The notes: generated by a model not told the origin, from the letters alone. A DNA stretch of 35,766 nt from Anaerolineae bacterium (GCA_011176685.1 DUED01000018.1:1-35766), one strand, 5' to 3'. Counted from the stretch's first letter, positions 7,251-17,740 are shown. Numbers and translations: made by a program.

Positions 7251-9287
7251 TCAGGGACAGTTTAAATCCAATTCTGGTGGTTTTGTTCTAGGAATAAGCA
7301 ATTCCACACCCACATTCCTAAAAGTATGGTACGGCTCATAATAACAAAGCAGTGGTTCTGAGACCCATTTGACATAGGCATCATTCTCTTCACCGAATTT
7401 AATTTCCTCACTCTGATATCCTATCCAAATCGGTTCGTTGATGATTAGTGAAAAGCGCTGATGTTTTAAGTCCTCATAAAAAGCATGAAAATAGGCAGAA
7501 TTGCTGCTCAACGCCTCATTCATGAGTAATTTCTTTTCATAATCCACAACGAGTGGTACATCTTTGATATATCCGAAAGTGAGCAGTTGCCTTTGATCTA
7601 AGAACAAAATTTCCCCATATTCTTTATGTTCATCGACGATTTTTTGGATGAAATCGATGATCCCTTGTTGTTCTTTTTGTGCCGGGAGGGAAAGGGGGAT
7701 TGATGAATATATATTACTGACTATTGGATAAGTTACAAGAATAATTATCAATAATGTTTCCCATCGGGTGTGTTTCTTCAGATCTGTTAACCATAGTTGG
7801 GCAGAGTGTCTCCAGGCAACTCCGGTGAGGATCACAAGAGTTATCAGAAACATATCCAGATTGTGTAAATTGCTACCGCCGCCGATTTTCACACTTGCAA
7901 CTATCCCAACTGAGAAAAATGTACCAAGAGAGCCCCAAACAGCCAACTTCTGCCAGACATTGAGCCGCCAGCCGCTTCGTTTTGCAAATGTAATAAGCAA
8001 GGCACAAAGGGGGAAAATGGCAAGCAGTAGAGCCAATAGAATACCCAGGTTATTTGTAGAATTAGGAACAAGTCTTGACCAGATAAGCTTCTGGTGAGTT
8101 AATGTTGAGGTTACGATAGAAAAGATAGATTGGGTAGATTGAGGGTAAACTTCTGGAGAATTCGCTTGTAGAGGTAAAAATGATGGCAGGATTAATCCGC
8201 CCAATAGTCCAACAAAACCCTCGGCGATGACTCTTCTCCAATGAATACCTGCAGTTTTATTCTTAATAGGTGCATTTATGGTGAGCAGAATCGCCCATAT
8301 TGCTGGTGCTAGGCTCCAGGTGTATCGGCTGAGATTTGTGTAATAACCAGCCAATGCGACAAGCGGAAGTGATACAAACAGAGGTAGTCGACTTGCTATT
8401 ATGACAATTATTGCGGAGATTACAAGTGGTGTGTAAATAGGTCCTTGGTTTAAAAATAGCAATGTCCACAGTCCGCAAAGCAACCATAAGAACTGATTTT
8501 GCCACTTTTTCCAGAATAACATTAAACCTAACAGAATATTGGGTACGATGAATAAAAATGAATTCCACAAACGCATTCCTTTTATGGATAGGTTGGGAAT
8601 GAGAAATGCTAAACCCCAAAGACTTTGACGACCTAATTCAATAAAGGCGACAATCGGCTTATCAGAGAGATTTACGTACCGTTTACTGCCGAATAAAATG
8701 GAGTAATCCCAAAATCGATTTCCCTCAGACCATTTAAGTGAAAATGGGTAATCTACGACATCTCTTAGTCTTTGCCCGATAAAAAACAAGGCATTGGTAA
8801 GGAGCAAGGATGCGATTATTGTTTTTAGGGTAAAGAGAGTATGTTTTTCTTGGTTGCCGATAAATGTGAGGATAATGATTGTGCCCAAATAGAGTACAAG
8901 CCGAAGTACAAAACTTGTGAATATGAAGCTCCATGGAGAATAAACTAAAAAATACATGGGGAATGTACATATAAGGCCATAGATTATCCATTTGATCCCC
9001 TTGGATTTAATTAAGAATCTTTTTAAGGGTTTAATAAAACTTGGTTTCCAGATTGAGATGGGGATAAATATAAATGCTCCGCTAGAAATGATTAAATAGA
9101 ATAGCAGAGTGAAGATGTTCCAAACCCCACTTAATGTCTTCCAATCTAACGCATACCAATAAATGGCTTTTAATGCCACAAACCATGATATGAGTAGAAG
9201 AATTGTGAGGATAGTTGCAATAAAATCCAATTTCGCTTTCTTATTAGACAATTTAGACACCTTTTCGTAATAATGGCTCTTCCACAC
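7251..9287 (-). CDS. large multi-spanning membrane protein, GT-C-like
   Basis: A 678-aa protein with about 13-14 hydrophobic segments and a soluble C-terminal domain (about residues 560-678). After the early spans it has DYPFSLKWSEGNRFWDYSILFG, an acidic loop like the catalytic loops of GT-C glycosyltransferases that use polyprenyl-phosphate sugars. It could instead be a polymerase-like (Wzy) protein. Its start overlaps the upstream methyltransferase by 35 bp, and the next gene follows after 10 bp. No recognised named family; confident as a gene, uncertain in role. Confidence 0.75.
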   Translation of the reverse strand: MWKSHYYEKVSKLSNKKAKLDFIATILTILLLISWFVALKAIYWYALDWKTLSGVWNIFTLLFYLIISSGAFIFIPISIWKPSFIKPLKRFLIKSKGIKWIIYGLICTFPMYFLVYSPWSFIFTSFVLRLVLYLGTIIILTFIGNQEKHTLFTLKTIIASLLLTNALFFIGQRLRDVVDYPFSLKWSEGNRFWDYSILFGSKRYVNLSDKPIVAFIELGRQSLWGLAFLIPNLSIKGMRLWNSFLFIVPNILLGLMLFWKKWQNQFLWLLCGLWTLLFLNQGPIYTPLVISAIIVIIASRLPLFVSLPLVALAGYYTNLSRYTWSLAPAIWAILLTINAPIKNKTAGIHWRRVIAEGFVGLLGGLILPSFLPLQANSPEVYPQSTQSIFSIVTSTLTHQKLIWSRLVPNSTNNLGILLALLLAIFPLCALLITFAKRSGWRLNVWQKLAVWGSLGTFFSVGIVASVKIGGGSNLHNLDMFLITLVILTGVAWRHSAQLWLTDLKKHTRWETLLIIILVTYPIVSNIYSSIPLSLPAQKEQQGIIDFIQKIVDEHKEYGEILFLDQRQLLTFGYIKDVPLVVDYEKKLLMNEALSSNSAYFHAFYEDLKHQRFSLIINEPIWIGYQSEEIKFGEENDAYVKWVSEPLLCYYEPYHTFRNVGVELLIPRTKPPELDLNCP

Positions 9288-9987
9288 TGCTCAGAACGAA
9301 AAATCTTTCCCCACCTATTGGTAGGTTAAGAAAGAGCAACCAGTAGAGTATATTCGACAGCATTTTCTTTCTCTGGCTGAACTTCCCGCCAACTGCATCT
9401 TTTGGCATATTCATAACAATACGTCGGTATATGTTGTAGAAGGGGAAACCCCAGGCAATCTTCTTCTCAACTTTAAACCCTGCGTCCCTCAATTTTAACA
9501 GTACTTCCTTTCTGCTGAACCCATGTACATGCCCTACTTTTATTTTCTCTTGCTTGAATAATGGGCCAGTTGGTACAACCAGCAGGAAATATTTTCTGGT
9601 CATTTTCCTTAGATTTCTAAGAGTAGAAACATCGTCCTGGATATGTTCCAACACATCTATGCAGGTCACTAGGTCGAAAGATGCTGGCAGGTGCTGTTTT
9701 ACTAAATCCAGTTGTCTTATTTTCGCATCAGGATTCTTCTCTCGTGCAGCGGAAACACCGGTAAATGCATATTCCACTCCTCTTAATTCTATTTGAGGAT
9801 ATCTTTTTCTCATTTCTATCAATAACGTACCGGCGCCACAACCAGCATCAAGTACGGAAGAGAATGAGAGGTTCTTGATCATTTGGAAAATGAGTCTCCG
9901 CACATGCCGGGATGCAGGTCCGAAGGATTTCATATCGTCCCATCGCTTCCAGGCGTCTTCGTAATATTCTTTTTCAACCATTTTCAT
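9253..9987 (-). CDS. class I SAM-dependent methyltransferase
   Basis: A 244-aa methyltransferase of the UbiE/Methyltransf_11 type. Motif I is SVLDAGCGAGTLLIEM (about residues 39-54), the acidic residue binding the SAM ribose is in LRGVEYAFTG, and the post-motif is FDLVTCIDVLEHIQDD. Such proteins in polysaccharide loci methylate sugars or chain ends. It starts 3 bp after asnB and its 3' end overlaps the next gene by 35 bp, so it is part of the same transcript. The substrate is unknown. Confidence 0.85.
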   Translation of the reverse strand: MKMVEKEYYEDAWKRWDDMKSFGPASRHVRRLIFQMIKNLSFSSVLDAGCGAGTLLIEMRKRYPQIELRGVEYAFTGVSAAREKNPDAKIRQLDLVKQHLPASFDLVTCIDVLEHIQDDVSTLRNLRKMTRKYFLLVVPTGPLFKQEKIKVGHVHGFSRKEVLLKLRDAGFKVEKKIAWGFPFYNIYRRIVMNMPKDAVGGKFSQRKKMLSNILYWLLFLNLPIGGERFFVLSSVEEPLLRKGV

Positions 9988-9990
9988 CTT

Positions 9991-11883
9991 CTACACTTCT
10001 TGTAATTTACACCATAAATTTAACACAACAAGTGCCCAGATCCTCTTTCCGTGATCATATTTACCGCTTTTATGTTCTGTGAAGAGTTTCCTTATTTCTG
10101 ATTTTTCAAACCATTCGTTAAAAACCCCGTTATTGTTCAGCAAAAGTTCCTGTCCCCAATCCAGTAAAGGACCACGGAACCATTTTGAGATGGGGATTCC
10201 AAAACCTTGCTTCCCTCGTGACATTACAGTTTTGGGAAGTTGTTTTGAATACGCTTTTCGGAGTAAATATTTTCCTTTGAACTGCCGTACCTTCATTTTT
10301 ACGGGCAGGCTGGCTGCCCAGCTTACTAGCTTATGATCGAGAAATGGCGAACGAGCTTCCAGAGAATGAGCCATTGTCATTCGGTCTGCTTTAACTAATA
10401 GATTGCTGGGTAGATAGGATGAAATATCCGTGTAAAGTGTGCGGTCAAGGAAACGGGTAGCATAAGCACCCTCAAATAAACATGAAAGATATCGTTCTGC
10501 TTGATCAGTTTTGAGAAGATGTTTAAATTGATGTTTCCATAATTTCCTTTTTTGTTCTAGTGAAAAATAGGAACTCCAACGTAAAATGCTTGCACTGGAG
10601 TTGACTTTTGCCACAGTTTTTAACCGTTTTAAGCCATTAATAAAACTTGCACCAATTGGACGCTCGCTTTTATCTGGTATATGGTTGGCTATTGCAGGTA
10701 GACACTTTTGGGTGAGAAAGCTAGGAAATTTTTGGTACAGGTTTGCCCATGGGTCTAACCAGTAACGTTGATAACCGGCGAATGATTCATCGCCACCATC
10801 GCCATTTAAGGCGACAGTAACATATTTTCGAGTGAGCTTTGAAAGGAAATAAAGAGGGATTACTGAAGGATCGGCGAGTGGTTCTCCAATTTGGTTAACA
10901 ATGGTTTCAAGGGTCTCGGGGATGTCCTTGTATTTCAGAATGAATTCGGTGTGTTCAGTCTGGAAATAGTCAGCGACTGTACGCGCATAGGGGATTTCTG
11001 AGAAATGGTTTTCTTCAAATCCAATAGAAAAAGTTTTTACAGGTACAGAGCTGCATTGAGCCATTTCGCTGACAATAATGCTGGAATCAATTCCGCCGCT
11101 TAGATGCGCGCCAAGTGGGACATCGCTGATCATTCGCAGCTTGACAGCTTCTCGTATTCTTGTTTGAAGTTGTTCGATAAGGGCATCTTTTGGGTCGGTT
11201 AATTTCGGTAGGTGCTCCAATTTCCAATATCTATTGATGGTCACTTTACTTTTATGCCATATGAGAAAGTGTGCAGCGGGCAGTTTATAAATTCCCTGAA
11301 ATGGAGTATATGGGTTGGGAATATACTGCAAGCTGAGATATTGATCGATTGCATTTAAATCGATGTCTGGCTTTTCATCTAAGCCTATAAGAAGACTGGG
11401 CAATTCAGAACTGAAATAAATTGAACCATTTTGGAGGGTATAGTAAAGTGGTTTTTGGCCAAGACGGTCGCGAGCTAATAATAGCCTTTGTTCTTTTTTA
11501 TCCCATAATGCAAATGCGAACATTCCCCTGAGGTATTGGAAAAGGGAAGTGCCATGATCTTCAAAGAGGTGAAGGAGACACTCTGTATCGGAGTTCGTTT
11601 TAAACGAGTGCCCGCTTTTTATTAGGTCTTTCCTTAATGATATATAGTTATAAATCTCACCATTTAAAATGACCCACAACATGTTATTCTCATTGCTGAT
11701 AGGTTGATCGCCAGTAGCGAGATCGATAATTTTTAGGCGCCGCATGGCCAGACCGATACCACGGTCTGTAAAGAATCCCTCATTGTCTGGGCCACGATGT
11801 TCAAGAGCAGCATTCATTTTCCTAAGACGATCTTTATCAATGTGTTGGCTGTTCGCATGAACAATGCCGCATATTCCGCACAT
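9991..11883 (-). CDS. asnB: asparagine synthase (glutamine-hydrolysing)
   Basis: A 630-aa AsnB. The N-terminal nucleophile Cys2 follows the initiator Met (MCGICGIVHA), the glutaminase domain carries RGPDNEG and LNGEIYN, and the synthetase domain has the ATP-pyrophosphatase loop HLSGGIDSS. Length is normal. AsnB paralogues are common in Chloroflexota and other polysaccharide clusters, where they may amidate a sugar acid or a cell-wall carboxyl rather than make free Asn; which applies here cannot be told. It lies 1 bp after a GT4 gene and 3 bp before a methyltransferase. Confidence 0.93.
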   Translation of the reverse strand: MCGICGIVHANSQHIDKDRLRKMNAALEHRGPDNEGFFTDRGIGLAMRRLKIIDLATGDQPISNENNMLWVILNGEIYNYISLRKDLIKSGHSFKTNSDTECLLHLFEDHGTSLFQYLRGMFAFALWDKKEQRLLLARDRLGQKPLYYTLQNGSIYFSSELPSLLIGLDEKPDIDLNAIDQYLSLQYIPNPYTPFQGIYKLPAAHFLIWHKSKVTINRYWKLEHLPKLTDPKDALIEQLQTRIREAVKLRMISDVPLGAHLSGGIDSSIIVSEMAQCSSVPVKTFSIGFEENHFSEIPYARTVADYFQTEHTEFILKYKDIPETLETIVNQIGEPLADPSVIPLYFLSKLTRKYVTVALNGDGGDESFAGYQRYWLDPWANLYQKFPSFLTQKCLPAIANHIPDKSERPIGASFINGLKRLKTVAKVNSSASILRWSSYFSLEQKRKLWKHQFKHLLKTDQAERYLSCLFEGAYATRFLDRTLYTDISSYLPSNLLVKADRMTMAHSLEARSPFLDHKLVSWAASLPVKMKVRQFKGKYLLRKAYSKQLPKTVMSRGKQGFGIPISKWFRGPLLDWGQELLLNNNGVFNEWFEKSEIRKLFTEHKSGKYDHGKRIWALVVLNLWCKLQEV

Positions 11884-11884
11884 G

Positions 11885-13018
11885 TTATTGCTCGACTATT
11901 CGCTTTAGAAGTGTAAGATATTGGTTTCCAGATGATGACCAGCTGAAATTATTTTCTGTAATCCTTCGGCTGGATGCCCCCATTTTCTTACATAATTTAG
12001 TATTTGTTAATAAATGCGCCAATATTTCTCTGAGCTTATAAAAATTTTCATTGTCAAACAAATAACCATTTTTACCATCTTTGACCAACTCTTCATTTCC
12101 GGCTATATCGGAAGCGACTATTGGTAAGCCGCTTGCCATAGCTTCCAATACAGCATTTGGCATACCCTCATGGCGAGATGGGTTCACAAATAGTGTGGCT
12201 CTGGCAAGGAAAGACGGCAGGTCCTCTTTGTTCCGCCAGCCAAAAAAATGGACTCTATTATTTAAACCTTGGTCTTTAACTATGGATTTGAGCTGGTCCA
12301 TATAGGAGCCATCACCAACTATCAAAAGTTTCCATGAAATATCTTTTATTTTTATGAGAGCGCTCATAAGGAGATCTAAGCCTTTCTGATAAACGACTCT
12401 TCCTATAAAGAGTATAGTTGGAGCTCCCCAATCTCTCTTGGTGTCATGAAAATAGTCTAAGTCCACACCATTGGGTATATTGATTACTGGCACTTGGTCA
12501 TAAAAGGACGTCGCCAATTTCTTCAAACCCTTGCTGTTGGCAATAACAGCGGATGAATGTCGCCATACAATTTTTATTATTGGACCCAATAGATGGTGAT
12601 AAAAGGCAAAGTCATATGGGCGAAAACCGGGTACATCTCCACCCCGAAGAGATACTATATATGGTATGTGGAAAATAAATTTCAGCAGTATTCCAATAAA
12701 TCCGCTTGGGATACCGAAAAAAGCCCATACAATATCTGGCTTCCACCTCCTAAAAAGGGAAAAGCAATAGAATGCTGCGGACAATATGTAACTTAGTTGC
12801 TCGGATGCGCTTGACCGATCTGCTTTCCTACGAATGGCTGGGATGCGTTTGATTTGGAATCCTTCCTGGTATTCGCTCTTGGGTAGATCAGCGAATTGAA
12901 CAGTAACTATTTTTACATCTTGGCCTTGTTGGGCTAGATGTTTTGCAAGGTTCGCTGTGGCATTTCCGGCACCACCCCCTATAGGTGGATATTCGCTGTT
13001 TAGAAGCAATATTTTCAT
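11885..13018 (-). CDS. GT4-family glycosyltransferase
   Basis: A 377-aa GT-B enzyme. N-terminal NSEYPPIGGGAGNATANLA, central SLRGGDVPG and IPNGVDLDYF, then LFIGRVVYQKGLDLL and the canonical E-x7-E motif SRHEGMPNAVLEAMASGLP. It is clearly related to the GT4 at 5262-6410 (same EYPP-Gly-rich start and GGDVPG), so the two are probably paralogues in one pathway. It is the first gene after a 287-bp gap and has a TATAAT box at 13065-13060 upstream, so it may begin a transcript. Confidence 0.92.
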   Translation of the reverse strand: MKILLLNSEYPPIGGGAGNATANLAKHLAQQGQDVKIVTVQFADLPKSEYQEGFQIKRIPAIRRKADRSSASEQLSYILSAAFYCFSLFRRWKPDIVWAFFGIPSGFIGILLKFIFHIPYIVSLRGGDVPGFRPYDFAFYHHLLGPIIKIVWRHSSAVIANSKGLKKLATSFYDQVPVINIPNGVDLDYFHDTKRDWGAPTILFIGRVVYQKGLDLLMSALIKIKDISWKLLIVGDGSYMDQLKSIVKDQGLNNRVHFFGWRNKEDLPSFLARATLFVNPSRHEGMPNAVLEAMASGLPIVASDIAGNEELVKDGKNGYLFDNENFYKLREILAHLLTNTKLCKKMGASSRRITENNFSWSSSGNQYLTLLKRIVEQ

Positions 13019-13059
13019 GGGAAAAAATTGGTTGTTTTTACATGATACTCGGAAACAGG

Positions 13060-13065
13060 ATTATA
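13060..13065 (-). promoter_or_regulatory. promoter -10 candidate for the 13018-to-5262 gene run
   Basis: TATAAT on the minus strand, ending about 41 nt before the ATG at 13018. A TCATTG about 16 nt upstream is a possible weak -35. The surrounding 287-bp gap (13019-13305) holds no ORF worth calling; it also has a TCCCA/TGGGA inverted repeat (13148-13175) of unclear meaning. Confidence 0.4.
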
Positions 13066-13305
13066 CCCCACTCATAATAATCAATGATGATGCATAGTGG
13101 GTTGCAAGGAGGATCATTTTAATAATTTGTTCTGCTAGTCAGCAATGTCCCAATCAAGAACAGTGAGGACTGGGATTATGAAATCTAATTTTTATTTATT
13201 GTGAATTTATGAGGCTGTATTCTTGTAAATTATCTGAAAAGAATAAATTAGTAGAGAAAAAACTAATACTTAATCTATCCATAATTATCGATAGGCAATA
13301 AGTTG

Positions 13306-14259
13306 TTATTTCTTAAGGATATTAATAATTTTACGAATTGTATACGTAGGTTTATTCTGTGATTCATGGTAAGTTCTTGCCAACAGTTCTGCTATTAATC
13401 CCATTAAAATAGATTGGACGCCTAGAATGCCGGCTGTTATACCCACCATAAACCATGGGGAGGCGATTACAGATACTTCAAACCACACCCTGCGCACGAA
13501 AAGATAAAGTAAAACGATGGCACCGACAGTGATTAAAATTGCTCCTGTGCCGCCAAATAGATAGATGGGTTTGCTGCCATAACTTGTTAGAAATTTCACG
13601 GTGAAGAGATCCAACAGGACTTTAAAGGTGCGTTCAAGCCCGTACTTGGCTCTTCCGTGTTCACGTGGGTGGTGGTGGACTTGTACTTCGGTGATCTTTG
13701 CCCCTATAGAATCAGCGTAGACGGGAATAAAGCGATGCATTTCACCATAAAGCCGAAACCCTGTGATAACCTCACGCCGGTATGCTTTAAGCGTACAGCC
13801 GTAATCATGTAGATGGACACCAGTTACAGTAGAAATTAACCAATTAGCGATTTTTGATGGAAATGTACGTGTGATGAATTTATCCTTGCGATTATAACGC
13901 CAACCACTAACTACATCGTAACCCTCATTGAATTTTCGTAACATCAAAGGGATATCGGCGGGGTCATTCTGCATATCAGCGTCAAGTAAAACGATCACAT
14001 CGCCTTGTGCATGGTCGACCCCAGCCGCAATAGCTGCAGTCTGTCCGAAATTCCGTCTGAGTACGATTACACTTACTCTTTGTGGGTTTTTTCTTGCTAA
14101 TTTTTCCATGTTTTCTAAACTCTTATCCTGGCTGCCGTCGTCTACCAGGATTAGTTCCCAAGTAAGCTTTAATGACTTGAGTGCTTTAACTATCGCCTGA
14201 TATAGTGGGCTAATGCTATCCTGTTCGTTATAAACTGGTACAACTATGGAAAGCTTCAT
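13306..14259 (-). CDS. GT2 polyprenyl-phosphate glycosyltransferase (DPM1/ArnC-like)
   Basis: A 317-aa GT2 enzyme with an N-terminal GT-A domain (SIVVPVYNEQDSI, LILVDDGSQDKS, and the DxD-type LDADMQNDP) and two hydrophobic helices at about residues 228-300. This layout is that of enzymes transferring a sugar or aminosugar to undecaprenyl phosphate, making the lipid-linked donor used by GT-C enzymes outside the membrane. The adjacent upstream gene (14256-16127), overlapping by ATGA, is GT-C-like, so donor synthesis and use are likely paired. Confidence 0.9.
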   Translation of the reverse strand: MKLSIVVPVYNEQDSISPLYQAIVKALKSLKLTWELILVDDGSQDKSLENMEKLARKNPQRVSVIVLRRNFGQTAAIAAGVDHAQGDVIVLLDADMQNDPADIPLMLRKFNEGYDVVSGWRYNRKDKFITRTFPSKIANWLISTVTGVHLHDYGCTLKAYRREVITGFRLYGEMHRFIPVYADSIGAKITEVQVHHHPREHGRAKYGLERTFKVLLDLFTVKFLTSYGSKPIYLFGGTGAILITVGAIVLLYLFVRRVWFEVSVIASPWFMVGITAGILGVQSILMGLIAELLARTYHESQNKPTYTIRKIINILKK

Positions 14260-16127
14260 CTTTTTCTCCGAAAAATGCGATAATATGCTCCGGTTTCACA
14301 CTCATGAATAATTTTGGAAGGTAGAAGTTCATCAAAAAGGTCTGGATTGATCCATTCGACCACATCCCCATAAAAGTCCTTTCCTTCAATTAGAGCAAAG
14401 TCAGTTTCATGCAACCATTTTAATGCAAGTTCTTCATTCCAGTAACCATGTTCGTAGAGTCGCTGGCTGTCTCCATCAATAAAGTAATTGAATCTATTAT
14501 TGAGCTGTGGCGGGAAAATTCGGATGTCCTCTAGATAAAGCAAGGGTACAGGACCGCTTGAACTCCACCACCAAACCTTAGAACCGGGGGGAATTTGGTT
14601 ATTTAGGTATGTCCCAACGGATTCATACACTGGAATAAGGTTGCCAGTACATTCATTGCGCGAAGGTCTGTCTCCTAACAACATGGTTGGTGTAAGGAAC
14701 ATGCCTAATCCTATCAGCAATAGGAAGCTGGCAGTGCCGATTCCCAGTTTCTTCCTTTGTTTCTTCCAGATTAACCGCAGAATTATACCGACTGCAAAAA
14801 TGAATATTCCTGCAGATACGCCGAAAGCTGCTGGTATTCCATACTCAAGTGTTTTGAAGGAAAGATTGAACTTGTTTGAGAGCAGGCGCCAAAGCTCTGT
14901 AGTTCCAGGCTGGATGGCAAGCTCTCTTACGCGCGGAATCTGAATTTGAAGCAGGGCTTTGCCAACGTCCTGGTAGGTGCTAAAACCGATCCCGGTTGTG
15001 ATAAGCATAAGAATAATGACGGCGATAGTCTGTTTAATTGCGCTTATTTTTCCAGACAGATTGCTCGCGGTAAGGACAAAAAGGATTATACCGATCTCAT
15101 TGAAGAAAGTCAGATAATTGGGGAAACAAAAAACACAATAATTGCGAAAAATGGATGCCCAAGTATGCATGATGAATAAAGTAGCGAATAAGGCAGTGAG
15201 AAATACCGCACTGCGGAATTTTGATTGGTCTTTCCAGTCGTTTTTTCTGGGCCAAAATATCCAGGAAAATATTGTGCCTGAAATGGCTAAGAAATGCAGT
15301 CTGATGCCATCCCAGAAGGAAAGCAAGCGTCCGAGAATCTGCGTTTGAGTTTGCCAAGTCCTTGTAGCGTCAGGATCAAATATCAAACTGGAGAAAGGTT
15401 TTGCTATAAATCCAGGCAAGATTTTGAGCCATATCAGTAAAATTTCAGGGTAGTAATAAATATGAAAGCCGATTAAGGTGATTGCCGCGACAGATAATGC
15501 TATTATCCCGGCTTTTTTTTCATGTTCCCAAAAACAATAAAGGACGAGAAATGGCACAATGGGGAAAAGGTTTTGGCGGGTCAGCACAATCAGACTGGCA
15601 ATAAAAGATGCAGCGGTTATCTGCCAAAGGGAGCGCTTCTTCCCGAGCGATAATGCGAGAACTAAAGCCAGCATTGTCGCTACAAGCCCCTCGGAGAAAA
15701 CTTGACTGTATATCTTTTCTAAGAAGGGGTTTAATGCAATTGCCCAAACGACGAAAGCTGCCCACCAGCTATTGCTAAACCGCTTGGTTGTTGACCATAG
15801 GGCTGCAAGCATAATTATTCCCAGAGCAACTGCAAAATACCTGCCTGTGCGAATACCTGGACCAAAAAGCATTTGTACCCATCCAGGGATTAAAAAAGAG
15901 AGCGGCATGCTACCTGTACTAGGGCCATAGGGTTGGAAAGGTTTGTAAACATCTGTTGCGAAGAGCAATCCTTTGTACAAATAATTGCCTTCATCGAGAG
16001 TAGAAAAAAGGGATTGGGCGTAGGACAGGGCTTTAAAGAAATAAAAGAATCCACCCAGGAGACTGATTAAATCCCCTGGGGATGGAAACTTAATCAGTGA
16101 TCGATCGGATTGGACGAATTTTTTCAT
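14256..16127 (-). CDS. GT-C (PMT/ArnT-like) membrane glycosyltransferase
   Basis: A 623-aa protein with about 11-12 membrane spans and a C-terminal extracytoplasmic domain (about residues 505-623). The first loop after the N-terminal span has STLDEGNYLYKGLLFATDV; the DE pair there is the hallmark of GT39/GT83 enzymes. These take sugars from polyprenyl phosphates and transfer them outside the cytoplasmic membrane. It is coupled by an ATGA overlap to the GT2 gene that would make its donor. The acceptor is unknown. Confidence 0.8.
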   Translation of the reverse strand: MKKFVQSDRSLIKFPSPGDLISLLGGFFYFFKALSYAQSLFSTLDEGNYLYKGLLFATDVYKPFQPYGPSTGSMPLSFLIPGWVQMLFGPGIRTGRYFAVALGIIMLAALWSTTKRFSNSWWAAFVVWAIALNPFLEKIYSQVFSEGLVATMLALVLALSLGKKRSLWQITAASFIASLIVLTRQNLFPIVPFLVLYCFWEHEKKAGIIALSVAAITLIGFHIYYYPEILLIWLKILPGFIAKPFSSLIFDPDATRTWQTQTQILGRLLSFWDGIRLHFLAISGTIFSWIFWPRKNDWKDQSKFRSAVFLTALFATLFIMHTWASIFRNYCVFCFPNYLTFFNEIGIILFVLTASNLSGKISAIKQTIAVIILMLITTGIGFSTYQDVGKALLQIQIPRVRELAIQPGTTELWRLLSNKFNLSFKTLEYGIPAAFGVSAGIFIFAVGIILRLIWKKQRKKLGIGTASFLLLIGLGMFLTPTMLLGDRPSRNECTGNLIPVYESVGTYLNNQIPPGSKVWWWSSSGPVPLLYLEDIRIFPPQLNNRFNYFIDGDSQRLYEHGYWNEELALKWLHETDFALIEGKDFYGDVVEWINPDLFDELLPSKIIHECETGAYYRIFRRKR

Positions 16128-16187
16128 GAATTGGATGCGCTCTATTCCAAATTAACATTCAAGGGATTATAACATTTTGGCTGAAAA

Positions 16188-17729
16188 TCAAGACTTATTG
16201 CCCCTTTTTAAGCGTATCAGATCTACTACACAACCTCCGAGTATCATTAATAAATTAACGGTAACAATAATTGCGACCATCTGCCAGAAGGGTAACCTGG
16301 CCCACAATTTGTAGTATCGGCTGAGGTACCATTGCAGAAAGAAGAGTACAAAAAATGCCTCAATAGCGAAAATCCGTTTCAGCCAACGAGAGTGTTCAAT
16401 TTTGTAATGAAACCAGGCCCAGCTGGCAAGCAGAGCCATCCATGGCAGTAGAATGGTACGGTAACGGGGATTATCCCACTGGTCACCACCGGCTCGGATG
16501 GAAGATAGCAGCACCCATAGGAGTGCGAAAATGATGAACCATGTTAAAACAATCCGTTCTTTCTTTGGGCGAATCTTCCAAACAGCCAGCAAGGAAAAGA
16601 TTATTAGTGGAGCGAGCATATACCAACCAATTGAGCGGAAAGTTGCAATTGTACGCATTAAGGGAATGCCTGGATATGCAATAGCTGCAGGCAGTACGGG
16701 CTGAAACAGGCCATATCCAACAATAAATGGAATGCGCCATTTTTCGCCAATATTTTCTAGTTCGAACTGGATGCGGCCAGAGCTGCTTTCCACTAGGTAT
16801 AGATCCCAGCGGGCAGTGCCCACTAACCAATTCAAGCTTATGAGCAAGGTAAAAATGGTTACCAGGACCAGAAGAATCCAACCGAGTGTCTTTTGCGTCT
16901 TTCTTAAATCCGGATAGATATTTTCTAACCAAAACCAGACTGCGATTAAAGTGAATACCGCGGCAGCTATCCTTGAAGAAAAAATAGCTATGCCTAATAA
17001 GCTGCCGACCAATGGGAGAAGAGCTTGTTTGCGCCTTTTCTTCCAATGTAGCACTGCCCATAATGCTATACCGCTCAGCCCAATGAGGAAGGGCTCGCGC
17101 ATCTGCGAGCTTCCCAGAAAGACACTTTCCGGATACAGTACTAATATCCAGGCAGCGATGTCCGCAGTTTTTTCATTCCAGCGAAGTTTAATGGCTTTCC
17201 AGAAGAAGGGAATACCTAAAGTTGCGACGAAGGCACTGAGGATCAGGATTATGAGCGGTCGGTGTGTATCTGGACTGAGATAGCGGTAGATGGCTGCACT
17301 AATGGAGAGCAAGCCGCCATATTGATCAGTATAAAACTCATCTCTAAAAGCTGTCCACAGTGGCTCACCGGAGGAAGCAAGTTGCCAGGCGTCTGAATCA
17401 CGGCGATAAGCATCCAGATAAAGATAGCCAGCATTTGGTGGGGCTTCATCGTATCCCCAGATTGGCAATCCGATAAATAGAAATATTCCAAGGGAAAGGC
17501 GCAGTATAAATGCTATAAGAATTAGAAAACTTACTTTTCGTGATTTACCTAAGCCCATCCATACACGAATGAGGAGAAAAATGCATAGTGAAGCTAGGAA
17601 TGCGCTCCCAGCCCAGCCGATCAGAGGTTGCTCCCCTGGCTCAATATAGACCAGGATGACTCCGATCACTGCCCCAATTAGCACAGAAAACAACAAATGC
17701 TTAACTTTTTTTATTGTTGATTTTGGCAT
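16188..17729 (-). CDS. multi-spanning membrane protein, GT-C-like
   Basis: A 513-aa protein with about 11-13 predicted spans. After the third span it has PIWGYDEAPPNAGYLYLDAYRRDSDAW, an acidic loop reminiscent of the catalytic loop of GT-C transferases. It also has the EPFLIGLSGIALWAVLHW segment common to family-39-like proteins. It sits between GT-C and GT4 genes with short gaps (60 and 11 bp). Transferase is more likely than polymerase, but this rests on topology and one loop. Confidence 0.7.
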   Translation of the reverse strand: MPKSTIKKVKHLLFSVLIGAVIGVILVYIEPGEQPLIGWAGSAFLASLCIFLLIRVWMGLGKSRKVSFLILIAFILRLSLGIFLFIGLPIWGYDEAPPNAGYLYLDAYRRDSDAWQLASSGEPLWTAFRDEFYTDQYGGLLSISAAIYRYLSPDTHRPLIILILSAFVATLGIPFFWKAIKLRWNEKTADIAAWILVLYPESVFLGSSQMREPFLIGLSGIALWAVLHWKKRRKQALLPLVGSLLGIAIFSSRIAAAVFTLIAVWFWLENIYPDLRKTQKTLGWILLVLVTIFTLLISLNWLVGTARWDLYLVESSSGRIQFELENIGEKWRIPFIVGYGLFQPVLPAAIAYPGIPLMRTIATFRSIGWYMLAPLIIFSLLAVWKIRPKKERIVLTWFIIFALLWVLLSSIRAGGDQWDNPRYRTILLPWMALLASWAWFHYKIEHSRWLKRIFAIEAFFVLFFLQWYLSRYYKLWARLPFWQMVAIIVTVNLLMILGGCVVDLIRLKRGNKS

Positions 17730-17740
17730 TTGGAATTCTC

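Noticed and set aside
16483-17061. 192-codon minus-strand frame
   Set aside because: Out-of-frame shadow of the membrane protein at 16188-17729.
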